Assembly (NCBI RefSeq): GCF_025677645.1
Contig: NZ_CP106879.1
Coordinates: forward strand, 1,612,001 to 1,676,000
Length of the DNA stretch: 64,000 bases
Direction: 5' to 3'
From: Curtobacterium poinsettiae
Lineage (GTDB): Bacteria > Actinomycetota > Actinomycetes > Actinomycetales > Microbacteriaceae
The notes under the pieces are model-generated. The model was not told the DNA's origin. It did not search any database and saw only the letters and a list, made by a program, of their open reading frames with translations. Shown here piece by piece: positions 8,778 to 17,095 of the stretch. Position 1 is the stretch's first letter. Each line of letters begins with the position of its first letter. Made by a program: the position numbers and the translations under genes.

Positions 8778-10187
8778 GTGACCGACACCCTCTCCGCGTA
8801 CCGGAAGACCCTGCCCTACATCCGTGAGTGGGTGTCGTACAAGGTGTGGCAGCTGCGGGTGCCCGGCGTGCAGGTCGCCGTCGGGTACGGCGGCGAGGTC
8901 CTGTTCGACGAGGCCTGGGGCTACGCCGACGTCGAGGCCGGGCGTCGGCTGACCACCACCGACCTGTTCCGCATCGCCTCGCACTCGAAGACCTTCACCG
9001 CGACGGCCCTGCTGCAGCTCGCCGAGCGCGGGTCGCTCCGGCTCGACGACACCGTCGGCACGTACGTCCCCGCACTGGTCGACGGCGGCTCGCCGCTCGC
9101 CGACGCCACCCTGCGCGAGCTCATGGAGATGGGGGCCGGCGTCATCCGCGACGGACACGACGGCGACTACTGGTCCCTGCTCCGCCCGTTCCCCGACGAG
9201 CAGGAACTCCTGGCGCTCGTGCTCGACCGCGGCCAGAAGGTGCCGACCGGCTCGTCGTTCAACTACTCGAACCTCGGCTACTCGCTGCTCGGCCTGGTCA
9301 TCGCGGCGGTGTCCGGGCAGTCGTACAACGACTTCGTGCGCGAGTCGATCACCGAACCCCTGGGCTTGCGGAACACCGGCCCCGACTGGGACCCCGCGCG
9401 CGCCGACGACTTCGTGGTCGGCTACACCGGCTTCCACACCGCGCGGCACCGGCAGCGCATCGACCACGTCGACACCCGCGCGATGGCCGCCGCCACCGGG
9501 TTCCACGGCACCGCGTCCGACCTGGTCCGCTACTTCTCGCAGCACGTGATCGGGCAGGGCACCCTGCTCGACGACCACTCCAAGCGCCTCGCGCAGCGGA
9601 AGGCCTGGAGCGCCACCGACGACCCCGCGGCCCGCGGCTACGGCGCGGGGTTCATCGTCGACCGGATCGGCGGACGGGAGATCCGAGGGCACTCGGGCGG
9701 GTTCCCGGGACACATCACCCAGTCGATGTTCGACCCCGCGTCCGGGCTCGTCGTCTCCGTGCTGACCAGTGCCGCCGCCGGACCGGCCACGCTCATCGCC
9801 ACCGCGGTCATCGCCATGCTCGACGCCGCAGCCGACGCCGACGCCCCGGGGACCCCGGTGCCGGACGACGTCGACACCGCCGCCTTCACCGGACGCTTCG
9901 CCAACCCGTGGGGTGTCACCGACGTCGCCCGGATCGGTGACCGGCTCGTCGAGGTCGACCCGTCCGGCCCCGAGCCGATGGACACCCCCACCCGACTCGA
10001 GGTCGTCGACGCCGACACCCTGCGGATGACCCACGGCAACCGGTTCGGCTCGGTCGACGAGGACATCACCTACACCCGCGACGACGACGGCACCGTGCGG
10101 GCGATCCGTGGCGGTGGCGGCATGTCGCAGGAGCCGTGGTCGATCCCGGGCGAACGACCCGAGGTGGCCGCCGGGCTGGCCTCGTGA
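8778..10187 (+). CDS. Class C beta-lactamase/DD-peptidase-like serine hydrolase
   Basis: 469-residue member of the serine beta-lactamase-like (DD-peptidase/D-aminopeptidase/esterase) family. The active-site triad of motifs is present: S68-x-x-K71 (SHSK), Y163-S-N165, and H305-S-G-G in place of KTG. A C-terminal extension of about 130 residues follows the catalytic domain, as in D-aminopeptidase-like relatives. There is no signal peptide, so it should be cytoplasmic. The GTG at 8778 follows a GAAAGGA ribosome site at 8766-8772. Its stop overlaps the MarR-like start (GTGA). With the M14 peptidase it could process imported D-residue or cell-wall-derived peptides; that is inference. Confidence 0.85.
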   Translation: MTDTLSAYRKTLPYIREWVSYKVWQLRVPGVQVAVGYGGEVLFDEAWGYADVEAGRRLTTTDLFRIASHSKTFTATALLQLAERGSLRLDDTVGTYVPALVDGGSPLADATLRELMEMGAGVIRDGHDGDYWSLLRPFPDEQELLALVLDRGQKVPTGSSFNYSNLGYSLLGLVIAAVSGQSYNDFVRESITEPLGLRNTGPDWDPARADDFVVGYTGFHTARHRQRIDHVDTRAMAAATGFHGTASDLVRYFSQHVIGQGTLLDDHSKRLAQRKAWSATDDPAARGYGAGFIVDRIGGREIRGHSGGFPGHITQSMFDPASGLVVSVLTSAAAGPATLIATAVIAMLDAAADADAPGTPVPDDVDTAAFTGRFANPWGVTDVARIGDRLVEVDPSGPEPMDTPTRLEVVDADTLRMTHGNRFGSVDEDITYTRDDDGTVRAIRGGGGMSQEPWSIPGERPEVAAGLAS

Positions 10188-10774
10188 CCGACGACCGGGG
10201 TGCCCCCGGCACCGGCACCGGCACCGGCACCGGCATCGCCCCCGACGACGACCGGCTGCTCGGACCGGAGCGCCAGGCGTTCGTCGAGGAGTTCGCCCTG
10301 ATGCTCAACGACGGCGCGGGCATGCCGCTCACCGACGCCCGGGTGCTCGGTTACCTGATGATGACCCGCGCACCGCACTCGTCGTCGTCCGACCTGCACG
10401 CAGCGCTCGGCGCCAGCTCGGGGTCGGTGTCGATGGCCACCCGGCGGCTCGTCGACTCCGGGTTCGTGAAGCGCCACATCGTCCCCGGCGAGCGCAGCCA
10501 CTACTTCCGGGCCGAGGCCGACGTCTGGGGCTCCTGGCTCGCCAGCGAACGGAAGTACCTCGACCGGCAGCGCGACATCATCGGCCGCGGGCTCGCCGTC
10601 GTCGAGGGCGCCGGCCGCACCGGCACGGGCGACGTGGACGCCGAGGTCCGCGAGCGTCTGCTCAACGGCCGCGACTACATGCAGTGGCTGCAGGGCTACC
10701 ACCGCAAGATGCTCGAGGAGTGGGAGGCCTTCAAGGCTGCCCGCGACGACACCGACCCCCCGGAGACCCCATGA
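10184..10774 (+). CDS. MarR/GbsR-like winged-helix regulator
   Basis: 196-residue protein with a winged-helix DNA-binding domain (about residues 30-105, including LGYLMMTRAPHSSSSDL and SGSVSMATRRLVDSGFVKR) and a helical C-terminus, resembling GbsR/MarR-type regulators. The GTG at 10184 overlaps the serine hydrolase stop by 4 nt; an ATG at 10136 is in frame but deep in the upstream gene. The N-terminus contains a Gly-Thr run from a GGCACC repeat. It overlaps the ATPase start by 4 nt, so it is likely co-transcribed and may regulate the operon. Confidence 0.82.
   Translation: MTDDRGAPGTGTGTGTGIAPDDDRLLGPERQAFVEEFALMLNDGAGMPLTDARVLGYLMMTRAPHSSSSDLHAALGASSGSVSMATRRLVDSGFVKRHIVPGERSHYFRAEADVWGSWLASERKYLDRQRDIIGRGLAVVEGAGRTGTGDVDAEVRERLLNGRDYMQWLQGYHRKMLEEWEAFKAARDDTDPPETP
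10208..10237. repeat. In-frame hexanucleotide repeat (GGCACC)4-GGCATC
   Basis: Four perfect GGCACC units and one GGCATC unit near the start of the MarR-like gene, encoding alternating Gly-Thr. Because the unit is six bases, copy-number change would lengthen or shorten a flexible N-terminal tail without shifting the frame. Confidence 0.85.
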
Positions 10775-12432
10775 GCGGCACCAGCGACGTCCTGACCGTC
10801 GAGCACCTCACCGTCACCTTCGACGTCGACGGCGAGGTGGTCCGCGCCGTCGACGACGCCTCGTTCACCGTGGCCCGGGGCGAGGTCGTCGCGGTCGTGG
10901 GGGAGTCCGGCTCCGGCAAGAGCATGACCGCGATGACCGCGATGGGCATCGCTCCCGACGGTGCGCACGCCTCGGGGAGCATCCGGCTCGGCGACCTCGA
11001 GGTCATCGGTACCGACGAGCGCACGCTCCGGTCGGTCCGGGGCCGCAGCGTGTCGATGATCTTCCAGGACCCGTCCGCGGCCCTGAACCCGGTGTTCACC
11101 ATCGGGTTCCAGCTCGCCGAGGCCGTCCGACGCACCGACGGCCCGCACGACCGCGCCGGCGTCCGGGAGCGCTCGCTCGAGCTGCTCCGCGCCGTGGAGG
11201 TCCCGGAACCCGAACGCCGCCTGGGCCAGTACCCGCACGAGCTCTCCGGCGGGCAGGCCCAGCGCGTGATGATCGCGATGGCGCTCGCCGCCGACCCGGA
11301 CCTGCTCATCGCGGACGAGCCGACGACCGCCCTCGACGTCACGGTGCAGGCCGAGGTGCTCGACGTCCTCCGCGCGCTGCGCGAGCGCACCGGCACCGCG
11401 ATCCTGCTCATCACCCACGACATGGGTGTCGTCGCGGACCTCGCCGACCGCGTGGTCGTGATGCGCCGCGGACGCGTCGTCGAGACCGGCACCGCCGCGG
11501 CGGTCTTCGCCGCACCGTCCGCCGAGTACACGCGGGAACTCCTCGCTGCGGTCCCGCGGATGGGCACCGGCTCCGGCCAGGAGGCCCGGCTCGGTTCCGC
11601 CACGGAGCCCCCGGCCGCCGTGTTGGACGTCCGGCACCTCGTGGTCGAGTACGGCGGCGCCCTGCGCGGACGCTTCCGCGCCGTCGACGACGTGTCGTTC
11701 ACCGTCGGCCGTGGCGAGATCGTCGGCCTCGTGGGGGAGTCCGGCAGCGGCAAGACCACCATCGGCCGGGCCGCGGTCGGCCTCGCGCCGATCACCTCGG
11801 GCTCGGTGGTCGTCGACGGCACCGACGTCGCCGGCGCACGACGAGCCGCCCGCCGGCAGATGCGCCAGCACGTCGGCGTGGTGTTCCAGAACCCGCTCCG
11901 GTCGCTCAATCCCCGGTACACCGTCGGGCAGACCGTCGCCGAGCCGCTCCGCCAGATCCTCCGGCTGCCGGCGGCCCAGGTCGAGGAGCGTGTCGAGCGA
12001 CTCCTCGCCGACGTCGGCCTCGACGGCGGGTACGCCGAGCGTTACCCGCACGAACTCTCCGGGGGCCAACGGCAACGCGTCGCGATCGCCCGCGCGGTGG
12101 CGCTCGACCCCGCGCTCCTGATTGCCGACGAGCCGACGAGTGCGCTCGACGTGTCGGTGCAGGCCCGCGTGCTCGACGTGTTCCGCGAGCTGCAGGAGCG
12201 CCTCGGGTTCGCGTGCCTGTTCGTCACGCACGACCTCGCGGTGGTCGACACCCTGTGCGACCGGGTCGTCGTGCTGCACGGCGGCCGGGTCGCCGAACAC
12301 GGGACGCGCGACGCCATCCTCCGGTCTCCGCAGGACCCGTACACGCGACGGCTCGTCCAGGCCGCCCCCGTGCCGGACCCCGGGGAGCAGGCACGCCGAC
12401 GCTCCGAGCGCCTGGCCGCTCGCGCGGGCTGA
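10771..12432 (+). CDS. Fused double ATPase of peptide ABC transporter (DppD-DppF type)
   Basis: 553-residue protein with two complete ABC ATPase domains. Domain 1 (about residues 8-250) has Walker A GESGSGKS, signature LSGGQAQRV and Walker B LLIADEPTT. Domain 2 (about 285-545) has GESGSGKT, LSGGQRQRV and LLIADEPTS, each followed by the switch histidine (ITHD, VTHD). Single-chain fusions of DppD and DppF are common in actinobacteria. The ATG at 10771 overlaps the regulator stop by 4 nt; upstream in-frame sequence belongs to the overlapping gene. It powers import through the DppB/DppC permease pair. Last gene of the operon; the next gene converges after 18 nt. Confidence 0.93.
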   Translation: MSGTSDVLTVEHLTVTFDVDGEVVRAVDDASFTVARGEVVAVVGESGSGKSMTAMTAMGIAPDGAHASGSIRLGDLEVIGTDERTLRSVRGRSVSMIFQDPSAALNPVFTIGFQLAEAVRRTDGPHDRAGVRERSLELLRAVEVPEPERRLGQYPHELSGGQAQRVMIAMALAADPDLLIADEPTTALDVTVQAEVLDVLRALRERTGTAILLITHDMGVVADLADRVVVMRRGRVVETGTAAAVFAAPSAEYTRELLAAVPRMGTGSGQEARLGSATEPPAAVLDVRHLVVEYGGALRGRFRAVDDVSFTVGRGEIVGLVGESGSGKTTIGRAAVGLAPITSGSVVVDGTDVAGARRAARRQMRQHVGVVFQNPLRSLNPRYTVGQTVAEPLRQILRLPAAQVEERVERLLADVGLDGGYAERYPHELSGGQRQRVAIARAVALDPALLIADEPTSALDVSVQARVLDVFRELQERLGFACLFVTHDLAVVDTLCDRVVVLHGGRVAEHGTRDAILRSPQDPYTRRLVQAAPVPDPGEQARRRSERLAARAG

Positions 12433-12450
12433 GGCGGGCGGGAGGCCGGC

Positions 12451-13032
12451 TCAGCGCACCTCGGCCGAGGCCCACAGCACGCCGGCCCCGCGGCCCACCG
12501 GGCGCAGCAGCGGCACCGCGACGAGCACGGCCGCGGCCAGGTAGGCGACGGTCTGCAGCAGGCCCGGGACCGCGAAGGCGACGCCGAGCGACTCCTGCGG
12601 GAGCGCCGTGAGGAGCACGGTCCCCGACAGCAGTGCGGTGACGAACCACGCCGCAGCCGCCACCGTGACGATCCAGCCGAAGGCCCGCTGCACGCCCGGT
12701 TCACTCCGGACGGTGACGAGGCCGAAGGCCACGAGCGCCGCCTGCGCGACGACGAGGAACACGTCGATCAACAGTCCGGGAACCAGCGAAACGAGCGCGA
12801 ACGCGAGCACGGACACCGCGAACGTGAGCGCCCGGCGGTCTCGAGCACGTACCGCGGCGACGAGCACGACGACGGCAGCGATGCCCCCGAGGACCGTGGC
12901 TCCGAGGAGCAGCCCGCGGGGGAGGTCCCAGGGCGCCAACCAGACCGTCCCGACCAGTCCGGCCGCTCCGAACACCAGCGCCGCCACCACCGCGGCCGCC
13001 GACACGACCCGTACCCCCGTGCTGCTCTGCAT
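12451..13032 (-). CDS. Predicted integral membrane protein, function unknown
   Basis: 193 residues, dominated by about six hydrophobic segments rich in Ala, Val and Leu, with a short cytoplasmic RARDRR loop between the second and third. I recognise no family. On the minus strand TAGGGT (13044-13039) ends 6 nt before the ATG and no ribosome site is seen, consistent with a leaderless mRNA. The gene converges with the peptide operon and diverges from the SOS-box gene. Confidence 0.7.
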   Translation of the reverse strand: MQSSTGVRVVSAAAVVAALVFGAAGLVGTVWLAPWDLPRGLLLGATVLGGIAAVVVLVAAVRARDRRALTFAVSVLAFALVSLVPGLLIDVFLVVAQAALVAFGLVTVRSEPGVQRAFGWIVTVAAAAWFVTALLSGTVLLTALPQESLGVAFAVPGLLQTVAYLAAAVLVAVPLLRPVGRGAGVLWASAEVR

Positions 13033-13143
13033 GCCCGCACCCTATGCCCCGGGACCCCGCCAGCGGAACCCGCTCCCCACCGTTCAGCGCCCCGACGACA
13101 CGCCCGTCCGGCCCCGGGTGCTCGTCCAGACGGCGCGGTCGAC

Positions 13144-13172
13144 TTGACTGCTGTTCGAACACACGTTCGAAT
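13144..13172 (+). promoter_or_regulatory. SOS (LexA) box embedded in a promoter
   Basis: TCGAACACACGTTCGA at 13155-13170 matches perfectly the actinobacterial LexA consensus TCGAAC-N4-GTTCGA. It lies between TTGACT (13144-13149, -35) and TCGAAT (13167-13172, -10), spaced 17 bp, so bound LexA would block RNA polymerase. The predicted transcription start falls at or next to the GTG at 13179. Confidence 0.88.
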
Positions 13173-13178
13173 ACCGTC

Positions 13179-13508
13179 GTGGGACGGCGTCGCGAGAACC
13201 GGTGGCAGCCCCCGGAACACCCGGAGGTCGAGCGTCCGCGCGCGTACTCCCTGTCCGAGGATGCCCGCGGCGGTGACGTCTGCCACGCCGTCACCCCGAA
13301 GCCGGTCTGGGCGTGGATCCAGTTCCCGACCTTCCACGTCCGGGTGAAGGCCTTCGCGAAGAGCTGGACCCGCGATGCCGTGCTGGTGGAGTGGGCGCAG
13401 TTCGGACAGCAGGCCGAGGCGTGGGTGTGGCGCTCTGCGGTGAAGCACCGCACGCTCCGTGCCGATCGGGACAGCGCGAACCGGAGTCCGCAGAACGCAC
13501 TGCGTTGA
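13179..13508 (+). CDS. Small SOS-regulated protein of unknown function
   Basis: 109 residues, basic and tryptophan-rich, beginning VGRRRENRWQPPEHPEVERP. The core (residues about 8-90) includes AVTPKPVWAWIQFPTF and AVLVEWAQFGQQAEAWVWRSAVKHR; the pattern looks like a conserved actinobacterial small protein, but I cannot name a family. The GTG at 13179 was chosen because it lies 6 nt after the -10 of the LexA-controlled promoter and there is no Shine-Dalgarno; the frame is open upstream but would cross the promoter. A SOS box this good implies induction by DNA damage. The last 18 residues look less conserved in character. Confidence 0.75.
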   Translation: MGRRRENRWQPPEHPEVERPRAYSLSEDARGGDVCHAVTPKPVWAWIQFPTFHVRVKAFAKSWTRDAVLVEWAQFGQQAEAWVWRSAVKHRTLRADRDSANRSPQNALR

Positions 13509-13609
13509 CTTCCGTCTTCACCCCGAGGATGGTTTAGCGAACGCGGGTTCAGCAAGTAACTCACTGATCGAGGCATCCGGTCCGGACCCGTGCTCACGAA
13601 GGAGGCACC

Positions 13610-13762
13610 ATGAAGAACGCAGCGGTGCCGTCCTGGGTCGCCCACGTGCTCACCCCGCCCGAGGTCATCAGCGCCTACGTCGAGCGTCGGATCAACGATC
13701 CGGCCCTCCTGTCGGGTGAGCAGTCGGAACCCACGTACGCAGACTTCCTGCGCGACGAGTAG
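13610..13762 (+). CDS. Small 50-residue protein, function unknown
   Basis: An ATG at 13610 with a strong AAGGAGG site at 13599-13605 opens a 50-codon frame ending in TAG at 13760-13762. It begins MKNAAVPSWVAHVLTPPEVI and ends TYADFLRDE. Codon third positions are G/C rich as in neighbouring genes. A strong hairpin follows 12 nt after the stop. No signal peptide or membrane segment and no family I know. The 101 nt between the SOS gene and this ORF may hold its own promoter, so it need not share SOS control. Confidence 0.6.
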   Translation: MKNAAVPSWVAHVLTPPEVISAYVERRINDPALLSGEQSEPTYADFLRDE

Positions 13763-13773
13763 ACGGTCTTCTC

Positions 13774-13823
13774 AGGAGGCCCGGATCACGCACCGCCGTC
13801 GGCGGACGTGATCCGGGCCTCCT
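13774..13823. terminator. Bidirectional terminator hairpin
   Basis: Perfect 17-bp stem (13774-13790 pairs with 13807-13823) with a 16-nt loop, between the small ORF and the convergent EamA gene. The plus-strand side is followed by CTTCGTT. Confidence 0.85.
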
Positions 13824-13829
13824 CTTCGT

Positions 13830-14687
13830 TCACCCCACCGGTCCGCCGCGTCGGCGACGGGCCGACAGCGTCACACCGACGCTCGCGGCGGTGACGCACG
13901 CCAGGGCGACCGTCTCGAGTACCGACAGCCCCTCGGCCAGCACGACGAGGCCGGCCAGTGCGGCGATCGCCGGGCCGAGGCTCTGCAGCACCCCGAACAC
14001 CCGTGTCGGCATCCGGCGGAGCGCGAGCATCTCGAGGGCGTACGGCAGCACGCTCGACAGCACGGCGACGGCGCCGAAGACGATCAGGAGCGTCGGTTCC
14101 CGCACGACGCCGTCGACCGCGGACCGGAGCCCGAACGGCAACGACACGAGCATCGCGACCACCATCGACACGACGAGCCCGTCGACACCGGGGATCGCGG
14201 CGCCGACGCGCCGGTTCATCACGATGTAGCCCGCCCAGCACCCGGCCGCGAGGACCGCCCAGGCAACCCCGCCCACCTCGGTCACCGCGGTCGGGCCGAC
14301 GCCGAGCAGCACGACCCCGGCGAGCGCCAGCACGGCCCACAGGGCATCACGCCAGCGCCGGGTGTGCACGAGCGACAGGGCGAGTGGCCCGAGGAACTCG
14401 ATCGTCACGGCGACCCCGATCGGGATGCTCGCGAACGACAGGTAGATGCAGACGTTCATGCCGCCGAGCGCCAGGCCGAGGCCGACCGCACCGAGCCACT
14501 GTGCCCGCGTCCAGTGCCGGACGCGGGGACGGACCACCAGGGCGAGCACGACGGCGCCGATGACGAGCCGGAGCGTGGCGGCCCCGACCGCGCCGACGTC
14601 GTCGAAGTGGGTCTTCGCGATCGCGGCGCCGAGCTGGACGGACACCATCGCGGTGAGGGCCAGCAGGGGCGCGGGGACCCGGTTCAT
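13830..14687 (-). CDS. EamA/RhtA-family metabolite exporter
   Basis: 285-residue drug/metabolite transporter with ten predicted membrane helices arranged as two EamA repeats (about residues 8-135 and 145-275). Sequences such as GGMNVCIYLSFASIPIGVAVTIEFLGPL and LPYALEMLALRRMPTRVFGVL resemble RhtA, the homoserine/threonine exporter of E. coli, so amino-acid efflux is likely. Its start overlaps the response-regulator stop by 4 nt, so the two-component system may control it, or it is simply co-transcribed. Confidence 0.88.
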   Translation of the reverse strand: MNRVPAPLLALTAMVSVQLGAAIAKTHFDDVGAVGAATLRLVIGAVVLALVVRPRVRHWTRAQWLGAVGLGLALGGMNVCIYLSFASIPIGVAVTIEFLGPLALSLVHTRRWRDALWAVLALAGVVLLGVGPTAVTEVGGVAWAVLAAGCWAGYIVMNRRVGAAIPGVDGLVVSMVVAMLVSLPFGLRSAVDGVVREPTLLIVFGAVAVLSSVLPYALEMLALRRMPTRVFGVLQSLGPAIAALAGLVVLAEGLSVLETVALACVTAASVGVTLSARRRRGGPVG

Positions 14688-15346
14688 CCCAGGTACGCGA
14701 GGACGGCGAGGACGCGGCGGTGGTCCTCTCCGGTGTCCTCGAGTGCGAGCTTGCCGAAGATGCTCGACACGTGCTTCTCGACGGCACCGGTACCGATCAC
14801 CAGGGCGCGGGCGATGGCGGCGTTCGTGCGGCCCTCGGCCATCAGCCCGAGCACGTCACGTTCGCGCGGGGTCAGGGCTGCGAGCGGGTCGCGACGGCGG
14901 CTCATCAGCTGCGTGACGACCTCGGGGTCGAGCACGGTGCCCCCGGCGGCGATCCGGCGGACGGCGTCGTCGATCTCCTCGAGCCGGGTGACGCGGTCCT
15001 TGAGCAGGTACCCGATGCCGGTCGCACCGGCGGCGAGGACGTCCTCGGCGTAGGTGGCCTCGACGTACTGGGAGAGCAGGAGCACGCCCGTCCGTGGAGC
15101 GATCCGGCGGGTCTCGACGGCGGCCCGGACACCCTCGTCGGTGAAGGTCGGCGGCATCCGCACGTCCATCACCACGACGTCGGGCGCACCCTCGGGCAGC
15201 GTCGCCAGGAAGGCCCGGGCGTCGGAGTACTGCCCGATGACGTCGATGCCGGCCTCGTCGAGCACGCGGGCCAGGCCCTCGCGCAGCAGGACGGCGTCGT
15301 CGACGACGACGGCCCGGATGCGTGCTGCATCCGGGCCGTCTGTCAT
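14684..15346 (-). CDS. LuxR/NarL-family response regulator
   Basis: 220 residues: a receiver domain (about 8-128) with acidic pocket DD at 16-17, phospho-acceptor Asp61 in VVVMDVRMPP and the conserved lysine in LLKDRV, then a LuxR-type helix-turn-helix (about 150-215) with LTPRERDVLGLMAEGRTNAAIARAL. It pairs with the histidine kinase encoded 39 nt upstream and is translationally coupled to the exporter gene. Confidence 0.93.
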   Translation of the reverse strand: MTDGPDAARIRAVVVDDAVLLREGLARVLDEAGIDVIGQYSDARAFLATLPEGAPDVVVMDVRMPPTFTDEGVRAAVETRRIAPRTGVLLLSQYVEATYAEDVLAAGATGIGYLLKDRVTRLEEIDDAVRRIAAGGTVLDPEVVTQLMSRRRDPLAALTPRERDVLGLMAEGRTNAAIARALVIGTGAVEKHVSSIFGKLALEDTGEDHRRVLAVLAYLG

Positions 15347-15385
15347 GCCGACCAGCCTAGTGGGAGCGCGGACGCCCCGGTGGGG

Positions 15386-16963
15386 TCACGACCGCTGGTT
15401 CGCCGCCGTCGGGACGCCGTTCAGGGCGCCGAGGGGGATCCGGGCGGTGGCCTCGGTCGGGCCGCCCTCGGGGCTCGAGACGACCAGGTCGCCGTCGAGG
15501 GCCCGCATGCGGCCGATCAGGCCCTCGATCCCGTGGCCCTGCTGCGGTCGGGCACCACCCCGGCCGTCATCGGTGACGCTGACGGTGAGGTACCAGAGGC
15601 CTGAGGCGTCGACGACCAAGCCGAGGTACACCCCGGCGGTGGTTGCGCCGGCGTGCTTCATGGTGTTCGTCAGGAGCTCGCTCACCGTGAAGTACACGTT
15701 GCGCTGGATCTCCGTGGCGAGTTCCAGGCCCTCGGGCAGTCGGACGTCCAGGCCCACCGGGATCGGGGTGCGGGCGACCAGTGCCTCGAGCGCCGCGACG
15801 AGTCCGCGGTCGAGCAGGATCGGCGGAGCGAAGCCGCGTGACAGGGCGCGCAGTTCGTCGAGGGCGTCCTGGGCGTGCTCGGATGCCTCACCGATGAGCT
15901 GCTTGGCCTTCTCGGGGTCCTTCTCGAAGGCGCGCTCGGCGGCGGACAGGTCCATGCGGAGTCGCACCAGCCGCTGCTGCGGGCCGTCGTGCAGGTCGCG
16001 CTCGATCTGGCGGAGCGCCTGCCCCTCGGCGGTGACGGCACCGGCACGGGAGGCCTGCAGGCCGGCGACGCGCTGCTCGAGCTGCTCGGCCCGGAAGCCA
16101 CCCAGCAGGCCGAAGTCGACCCAGTAGTGCGCGAGGACGGACCCGCGGGCCCAGAGCGGGAAGAGCACGACCGAGGCGGCCATCGACAGCAGCCCGAGGG
16201 CGCCGAACCCGACGGCGGCCGTCATGTCCCACCCGAAGTACTGCGCGCTCAACCCGTTGGCGAACGCGACCACCGCGAGCGCGACCGGCCAGAGGAAGCC
16301 GACGATCAGCAGGGCTCCGGCGCCCACGGTGAAGACCGCGACGAGCGGGTACACGACCGCGGCGTGCAGCAGGTAGAGCCAGTAGTGCGGGTTGGCGACG
16401 GCCGACCCCGTGCGGGTCCACCAGTTCTGCTGCCAGCGGGGCGTCCAGTCCACCGGCCGGATCGGCCTCGGGTCGGCCCAGCTCATGCGGAGCTTCTCGA
16501 ACTGTCCGAGCCACCGCGCCACGAACAGCGCGATGAAGAACATGAGCAGGACGAAGGGGTTGAACAGGTCCCGGAAGCCGCCACCGAAGATCGCGGTCGG
16601 GAAGGCGAAGTACAGCGTGCAGAGCAGCACGGCGGTGAGCGCCATGTAGCCGAAGTCCCGCGGCAGGCGCTTCCACGCGTCGCGGTAGAACTGCCCGGCG
16701 GTCATGCCGGACCCGCGACCGGAACCACCGACCGGGCCGGACCCGACCCGCGGGGTGGCGCTCCACGACGCCGGCGGGGACTGCGGGGCGTCCTGGGCAT
16801 CCTGGGGGTCCTGGTGGTGCTGGCGCGGGTACTGGGGCATCGGCTTGGTGGCTCCAGGGGGCACGGAGTCGCCCAGCGGGACGGTCTGGGCCTGGTCGGG
16901 CGAAGGCGTGACGTCGTCCAGCGGGACGGTTCGCGCCTGGTCGAGGCGGTCGGTGTCGGTCAT
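15386..16963 (-). CDS. Membrane sensor histidine kinase (HisKA_3 type)
   Basis: 525 residues. A proline/glutamine-rich cytoplasmic N-terminus (about 1-80) precedes several membrane helices (about 100-300) and a short coiled region. The dimerisation/phosphotransfer segment contains RQIERDLHDGPQQRL, and the ATPase domain has ELLTNTMKHAGA (N box) and DDGRGG (G box). This is the NarX/DesK-like class that partners LuxR-type regulators. Start: the ATG at 16963, giving MTDTDRLDQ; a longer frame from 16999 is possible. The signal is unknown. Confidence 0.9.
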   Translation of the reverse strand: MTDTDRLDQARTVPLDDVTPSPDQAQTVPLGDSVPPGATKPMPQYPRQHHQDPQDAQDAPQSPPASWSATPRVGSGPVGGSGRGSGMTAGQFYRDAWKRLPRDFGYMALTAVLLCTLYFAFPTAIFGGGFRDLFNPFVLLMFFIALFVARWLGQFEKLRMSWADPRPIRPVDWTPRWQQNWWTRTGSAVANPHYWLYLLHAAVVYPLVAVFTVGAGALLIVGFLWPVALAVVAFANGLSAQYFGWDMTAAVGFGALGLLSMAASVVLFPLWARGSVLAHYWVDFGLLGGFRAEQLEQRVAGLQASRAGAVTAEGQALRQIERDLHDGPQQRLVRLRMDLSAAERAFEKDPEKAKQLIGEASEHAQDALDELRALSRGFAPPILLDRGLVAALEALVARTPIPVGLDVRLPEGLELATEIQRNVYFTVSELLTNTMKHAGATTAGVYLGLVVDASGLWYLTVSVTDDGRGGARPQQGHGIEGLIGRMRALDGDLVVSSPEGGPTEATARIPLGALNGVPTAANQRS

Positions 16964-17095
16964 GCATCCAGCCTCGCGATCGCGGAGCCGTTCCCCCATC
17001 CTGCCCTCTCCCCACCCCGGGTGGGGTTATCCCCCCTCTTCCACAGTCCGCCCGATCCACGCCCCCGCGTCCTGCCCGTGGATCACGCTCGTCGG

